A stretch of 64,000 nt of DNA from Tabrizicola flagellatus. GTDB taxonomy: Bacteria > Pseudomonadota > Alphaproteobacteria > Rhodobacterales > Rhodobacteraceae. Position numbers and translations under genes: made by a program. The notes below the pieces were generated by a model. That model was not told where the DNA came from. It made no database searches and worked only from the letters and a program-made list of their open reading frames with translations. The DNA is taken from positions 310,001-374,000 of the forward strand of contig NZ_VMDU01000002.1 of the NCBI RefSeq assembly GCF_008271465.1, given 5' to 3'. Of this stretch, positions 60,825 to 64,000 are shown in pieces (the stretch's first letter is position 1; every line of letters starts with the position of its first letter).

Positions 60825-61649
60825 ATGTTCCGGCACCGGCAATACGACCGATCGTGGTTCAGTCTGGGGTTCGAGACCCTGGAACTGATCTACCATGTCG
60901 CGGTGCGCAACATGCGCAAGACCCATCACAATGCGGTCCTCGGCCTTGTGATGGCGATCATCCAGTCGCTGCTGATGCTGCTGGTGATGTATTTCATGAT
61001 GAGCCTGTTCGGCATGCGCAGGATCGCGGTGCGCGGCGACTTCATGCTGTATGTCATGTCGGGCGTCTTCATGTTCATGACCCATATCAAGGCGATCGGC
61101 GCGGTCGCCTCGGCCGACGGGCCGACCTCGAGCATGATGATGCATGCGCCGATGAATCCGATCATCTCGATCATGGGGGCAGCGCTGGGGTCGCTCTACC
61201 AGCAGACCCTGGCCGCTGCGGTCATCCTGTTCGTCTATCACGCCGCCATTACCCCGGTGACGATCGATGACCCGGTCGGCATGATGGGCATGTTCCTGTT
61301 GTCGTGGTTCAGCGGGATCGGCATCGGCATGATCTTCCTGTCGGCCATGCCCTGGCAGCCCGAGGCCGTCAGCATCATCAAGACGCTCTATCAGCGGATC
61401 AATGTCCTTGCCTCGGGCAAGATGGTGCTGGCCAACAACCTGCCGCCAAATCGCAGGGACTGGTTCGACTGGAACCCGCTGTTCCACACCATCGACCAGG
61501 CGCGCGGCTTCGTGTTCCTGAACTACACGCCGCGATACACCAGCTATGACTATGCCATCTGGTTCGCGCTGGCCTGCATCCTGATCGGCCTGATGGCCGA
61601 GTTCTTCACGCGCCAGCACGCCTCGGCAAGCTGGAACAAGCGGCACTGA
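60825..61649 (+). CDS. ABC-2 type polysaccharide export permease (KpsM-like)
   Basis: A 274-residue membrane protein with about six hydrophobic segments of the ABC-2 exporter family, close to KpsM/CtrC capsule exporters. Start at 60825 follows family length; the upstream frame (from 60714) runs through the cysQ promoter region. Key segments are LELIYHVAVRNMRKTHHNAVLGLVM and TLYQRINVLASGKM, each quoted in part. The matching ATPase is not in the window. Together with kdsB and the glycosyltransferases it points to capsule export. Confidence 0.78.
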   Translation: MFRHRQYDRSWFSLGFETLELIYHVAVRNMRKTHHNAVLGLVMAIIQSLLMLLVMYFMMSLFGMRRIAVRGDFMLYVMSGVFMFMTHIKAIGAVASADGPTSSMMMHAPMNPIISIMGAALGSLYQQTLAAAVILFVYHAAITPVTIDDPVGMMGMFLLSWFSGIGIGMIFLSAMPWQPEAVSIIKTLYQRINVLASGKMVLANNLPPNRRDWFDWNPLFHTIDQARGFVFLNYTPRYTSYDYAIWFALACILIGLMAEFFTRQHASASWNKRH

Positions 61650-61681
61650 CCGGGGCAGGTCGTGGGGCTTGCCCTCGAAGC

Positions 61682-62404
61682 TCAGTCCTCCAGCAGCCGG
61701 TCCATGGCGGCGGCGGCATGGTCCGGGTCACCCTTCTCGATGGCGGCGACAAGGGCTTCGTAGTGCGGGGTCCGCGCGGCTGCCAGTCCTTCGGGTGGGG
61801 CGAGGAGATCCGAGGTCAGGCGACCTTGCACCGCATGCGCGATGCCGAACTCCAGAAGCGCGGTCGCGGCGCGCAGGAAGGGATTGCCCGAGGCCTCGGC
61901 GATCACGCGATGGACCTCGAACTCGGCGAGGGCGAAGGGTTCCGGCTGATGGGTCATGACGCTGCGCTGGTTCAGCCAGTAGTAGAGCAGCCGCACATGT
62001 TCCGCCTCGCGGCTTGCCGCAGCCTGGCGGGCGGCCTGAAGCTCCAGCCCGCGACGCACCAGCCGGAAATCGGCCAGGAAGGCGGGCGAGGGGCCGCTTT
62101 CCAGCTTCCAGGTCAGGATCTGGCGGTCGAAGAGGTTCCAGCGCGACTGCGGCAGCACGCGGGTACCGACCTTGGCGCGCGCCTCGACCAGGCCCTTGGC
62201 CTCCAGCGTCTTCAGCGCCTCGCGCAGCACGGTGCGCGAGACGCCGAAACGGTCCATCATCTCGGCATCGCCCGGCAGGCTTGAGCCCACGGGCATCTCG
62301 CCGGACACGATGGCGCGGCCGACCTCGTTTATGACGTAGGAATGGAAGTTCCGCGCCGTCGGCCGCCCGGAGAGCGTTCGGATCAGGCTCCCGGGTTCGC
62401 TCAT
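61682..62404 (-). CDS. GntR-family regulator (FadR/FCD subfamily)
   Basis: A 240-residue regulator. The N-terminal winged helix-turn-helix has GDAEMMDRFGVSRTVLREAL and KTLEAKGLVEARAKVGTRV; the C-terminal FCD domain contains the expected metal-binding His residues (EFEVHRVIAEASGNPFL and PHYEALVAAI). It is 18 bp downstream of the sugar permease genes on the same strand and probably regulates them in response to a sugar acid. Confidence 0.88.
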   Translation of the reverse strand: MSEPGSLIRTLSGRPTARNFHSYVINEVGRAIVSGEMPVGSSLPGDAEMMDRFGVSRTVLREALKTLEAKGLVEARAKVGTRVLPQSRWNLFDRQILTWKLESGPSPAFLADFRLVRRGLELQAARQAAASREAEHVRLLYYWLNQRSVMTHQPEPFALAEFEVHRVIAEASGNPFLRAATALLEFGIAHAVQGRLTSDLLAPPEGLAAARTPHYEALVAAIEKGDPDHAAAAMDRLLED

Positions 62405-62422
62405 CTCACTTGGTCCAAGAGG

Positions 62423-63382
62423 TTACGTTCGGCGCGGCCCGGCCCGGAACACCAGGCGTTGCAGCACGATGAACATAAACAAAAGCACGCCGACGACAAT
62501 CTTGGTCCACCAGCTGCTGAGCGTGCCGTCGAAGACGATGTAGGTCTGCACCAGGCCCTGCAGCATGACCCCGATGAAGGTGCCGGCGACAAAGCCGTAG
62601 CCGCCGGTCAAGAGCGTGCCGCCGATCACCACGGCGGCGATGGCGTCCAGTTCCACCCCCAGCGCGTTCAGGCTGTAGCCGGCCGAGGTGTAAAGCGAGA
62701 AGACCACCCCGGCGAGGCCGGCGAGGAACGAGGACAGCGCATAGATCGCGATGGTGGTGCGGGCGACCGGCACACCCATCAGCGCGGCCGAGGTTTCGGA
62801 TCCGCCCAGCGCATAGACGTTGGACCCGAACCGCGTGCGGTGCGCCAAGAGGATTGCCACTGCAAAGACCGCCAGCATGATGATCCCGACCACGGTCAGG
62901 CGGCCTCCGCCCGGCATCAGGATGTAGCTTTTCGACACCCCTGAATAGAAGGCGTGCTGGATGCCGATGGAATCCGGCGACAGGACCGAGGCGCCACCGC
63001 GCGCGAGGAACATGCCGGCGAGGGTCACGATGAAGCTTGGCACCTTCAGGTAATGGATCGCCGCGCCCATGACCGCTCCGAAACAGGCGGCGACGGTCAG
63101 GGCGATGGCGAAGGCCACCAGCGGGTGCAGGCTCAGCCACATGATGAGGACGGCAATCAGAACGGTGGTGAAGCCGATCACAGCGCCCACCGACAGGTCG
63201 ATCCCGCCCGACAGGATCACGAAGGTCATGCCGACGGCGGCAATCCCGAGGAAGGCGTTGTCGGTCAGGAAGTTGCCCAGGACCCGGGTCGAGAACATCG
63301 CCGGATGCTGCGTCACCGCCAGAAGGTAGGCGAACAGGAAGATGAGCGTGGTGGCCAGAAGCGGGCGCAGGCTGCGGGTCAT
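62423..63382 (-). CDS. RbsC-family sugar ABC permease (YjfF-like)
   Basis: A 319-residue permease of a carbohydrate-uptake ABC transporter with about eight to nine hydrophobic helices. It has TDNAFLGIAAVGMTFVILSGGIDLSVGAVIGF, the RbsC family signature (quoted in part), and GGSETSAALMGVPV. Order and sequence resemble the YtfT-YjfF pair, the galactofuranose importer. The start overlaps the upstream permease stop (ATGA). The ATPase and binding protein should lie beyond the window edge. Confidence 0.88.
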   Translation of the reverse strand: MTRSLRPLLATTLIFLFAYLLAVTQHPAMFSTRVLGNFLTDNAFLGIAAVGMTFVILSGGIDLSVGAVIGFTTVLIAVLIMWLSLHPLVAFAIALTVAACFGAVMGAAIHYLKVPSFIVTLAGMFLARGGASVLSPDSIGIQHAFYSGVSKSYILMPGGGRLTVVGIIMLAVFAVAILLAHRTRFGSNVYALGGSETSAALMGVPVARTTIAIYALSSFLAGLAGVVFSLYTSAGYSLNALGVELDAIAAVVIGGTLLTGGYGFVAGTFIGVMLQGLVQTYIVFDGTLSSWWTKIVVGVLLFMFIVLQRLVFRAGPRRT

Positions 63383-64000
63383 TGCGATTTTCCGGGCAGG
63401 CGGCGGAACAGGCGCGCCGACAGGGGGGATTGCAGGACGAGGATCACGATGATGACGGCGGACTTCACGACCAGGTTGAACTCGGGCGAGAAGCCCGAGA
63501 TCAGGATGCCGGTGTTCATCGCCTGGATGATCATCGCGCCCAGGACCGCCATCGGGATCGAGAAGCGCCCGCCCATCAGCGAGGTGCCGCCGATGACCAC
63601 GGCAAGGATCGCGTCCAGCTCCAGCCAGAGGCCGGCGTTGTTGGCGTCCGCGCCGCGGATGTCCCCGGCGACGATCAGGCCGGACACCGCGGCGCAGAAG
63701 CCCGCGAAGGTATAGACGATCAGAAGCAGCGCACCCGAGGACAGACCGGCAAAGCGCGCGGCCGAGCGGTTGATGCCCACCGCCTCGATCAGAAGGCCAA
63801 GCGCGGTGCGACGGACGATCAGCGTGGCCAGAAGCATCAGCGTGAAGGCGATGACCACGGGCATCGGAAAGCCCAGGAACGACCCGGTGCCGATGAAGAT
63901 CAGCACGGGGTCCGAGAAGGTGACGATGTAGCCTTCCGTGATCAGCTGGGCGAGCCCGCGGCCCGCGACCATCAGGACCAGGGTCGCGATGATCGGCTGG
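63379..64000 (-). CDS. RbsC-family sugar ABC permease (YtfT-like), 5' partial
   Basis: The C-terminal part (about 206 residues) of a second carbohydrate permease. The reading frame is open to the window edge: QPIIATLVLMVAGRGLAQLI runs from the first codons, in line with YtfT, so the ATG at 63972 is internal. It has VGINRSAARFAGLSSGAL and LWLELDAILAVVIGGTSLMGG, the typical RbsC loop. It overlaps the following permease (ATGA). The N-terminal third lies outside the window. Confidence 0.85.
   Translation of the reverse strand, partial: QPIIATLVLMVAGRGLAQLITEGYIVTFSDPVLIFIGTGSFLGFPMPVVIAFTLMLLATLIVRRTALGLLIEAVGINRSAARFAGLSSGALLLIVYTFAGFCAAVSGLIVAGDIRGADANNAGLWLELDAILAVVIGGTSLMGGRFSIPMAVLGAMIIQAMNTGILISGFSPEFNLVVKSAVIIVILVLQSPLSARLFRRLPGKSQ

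Overview
The window is GC-rich, densely packed DNA from an alphaproteobacterium, most likely a member of the Rhodobacterales (Rhodobacteraceae/Paracoccaceae). Supporting signs are a COQ9-like gene divergent from rpsU, a TrcR/DUF1013 regulator, an lptC-lptA-lptB-hpf-ptsN block, phaA-phaB, a motB-flgE-flgK-flgL-flgI flagellar run, CtrA-like boxes and many ATGA/TGATG gene overlaps. The assignment comes from gene content and order only. The species cannot be named from the sequence.

Layout. Positions 1-7803 hold a tightly coupled catabolic operon: a NicX-type ring-cleaving dioxygenase (5' end cut by the window), an acyl-CoA-dehydrogenase-fold flavin monooxygenase candidate, an SRPBCC-alpha/beta hydrolase fusion with a palindromic element inserted in frame, a TetR regulator, a glutamine-synthetase-like ligase, a flavin reductase and an APC permease. 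Positions 7842-32804 are mainly core genes: uppP, a diheme cytochrome, an NDUFA9-like protein, tRNA-Leu(CAG), trcR, RNase T2, quinone oxidoreductase, COQ9, rpsU, ald with its Lrp regulator, mscL, Sua5, an acyl-CoA dehydrogenase, Usp plus a SulP transporter, cnoX, tag, an EAL protein, phaAB, and a polyprenyl diphosphate synthase.

Positions 33042-41888 hold the most unusual block. It consists of seven same-strand genes: an FHA protein, a PP2C phosphatase, three different dynamin-like GTPases, a small roadblock-like protein and an unrecognised protein. It sits immediately upstream of the stator and hook genes (42000-47800). CtrA-like boxes lie about 50-60 bp before the first gene of the block, before motB and before flgE, which suggests shared control. 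I found no described system matching this set from memory.

Positions 48012-52762 carry rnd, kdsD, lptCAB, hpf and ptsN (envelope and stress), without the rpoN gene often found between lptB and hpf. Positions 52836-61649 form a surface polysaccharide region: a NodH-like sulfotransferase, three glycosyltransferases (two of them tandem paralogues), galU, kdsB, cysQ and an ABC-2 export permease. Together these suggest a sulfated, Kdo-linked capsule or exopolysaccharide, with CysQ removing the PAP by-product. The window ends with a FadR-type regulator and two RbsC-family sugar permeases, the second cut by the window edge.
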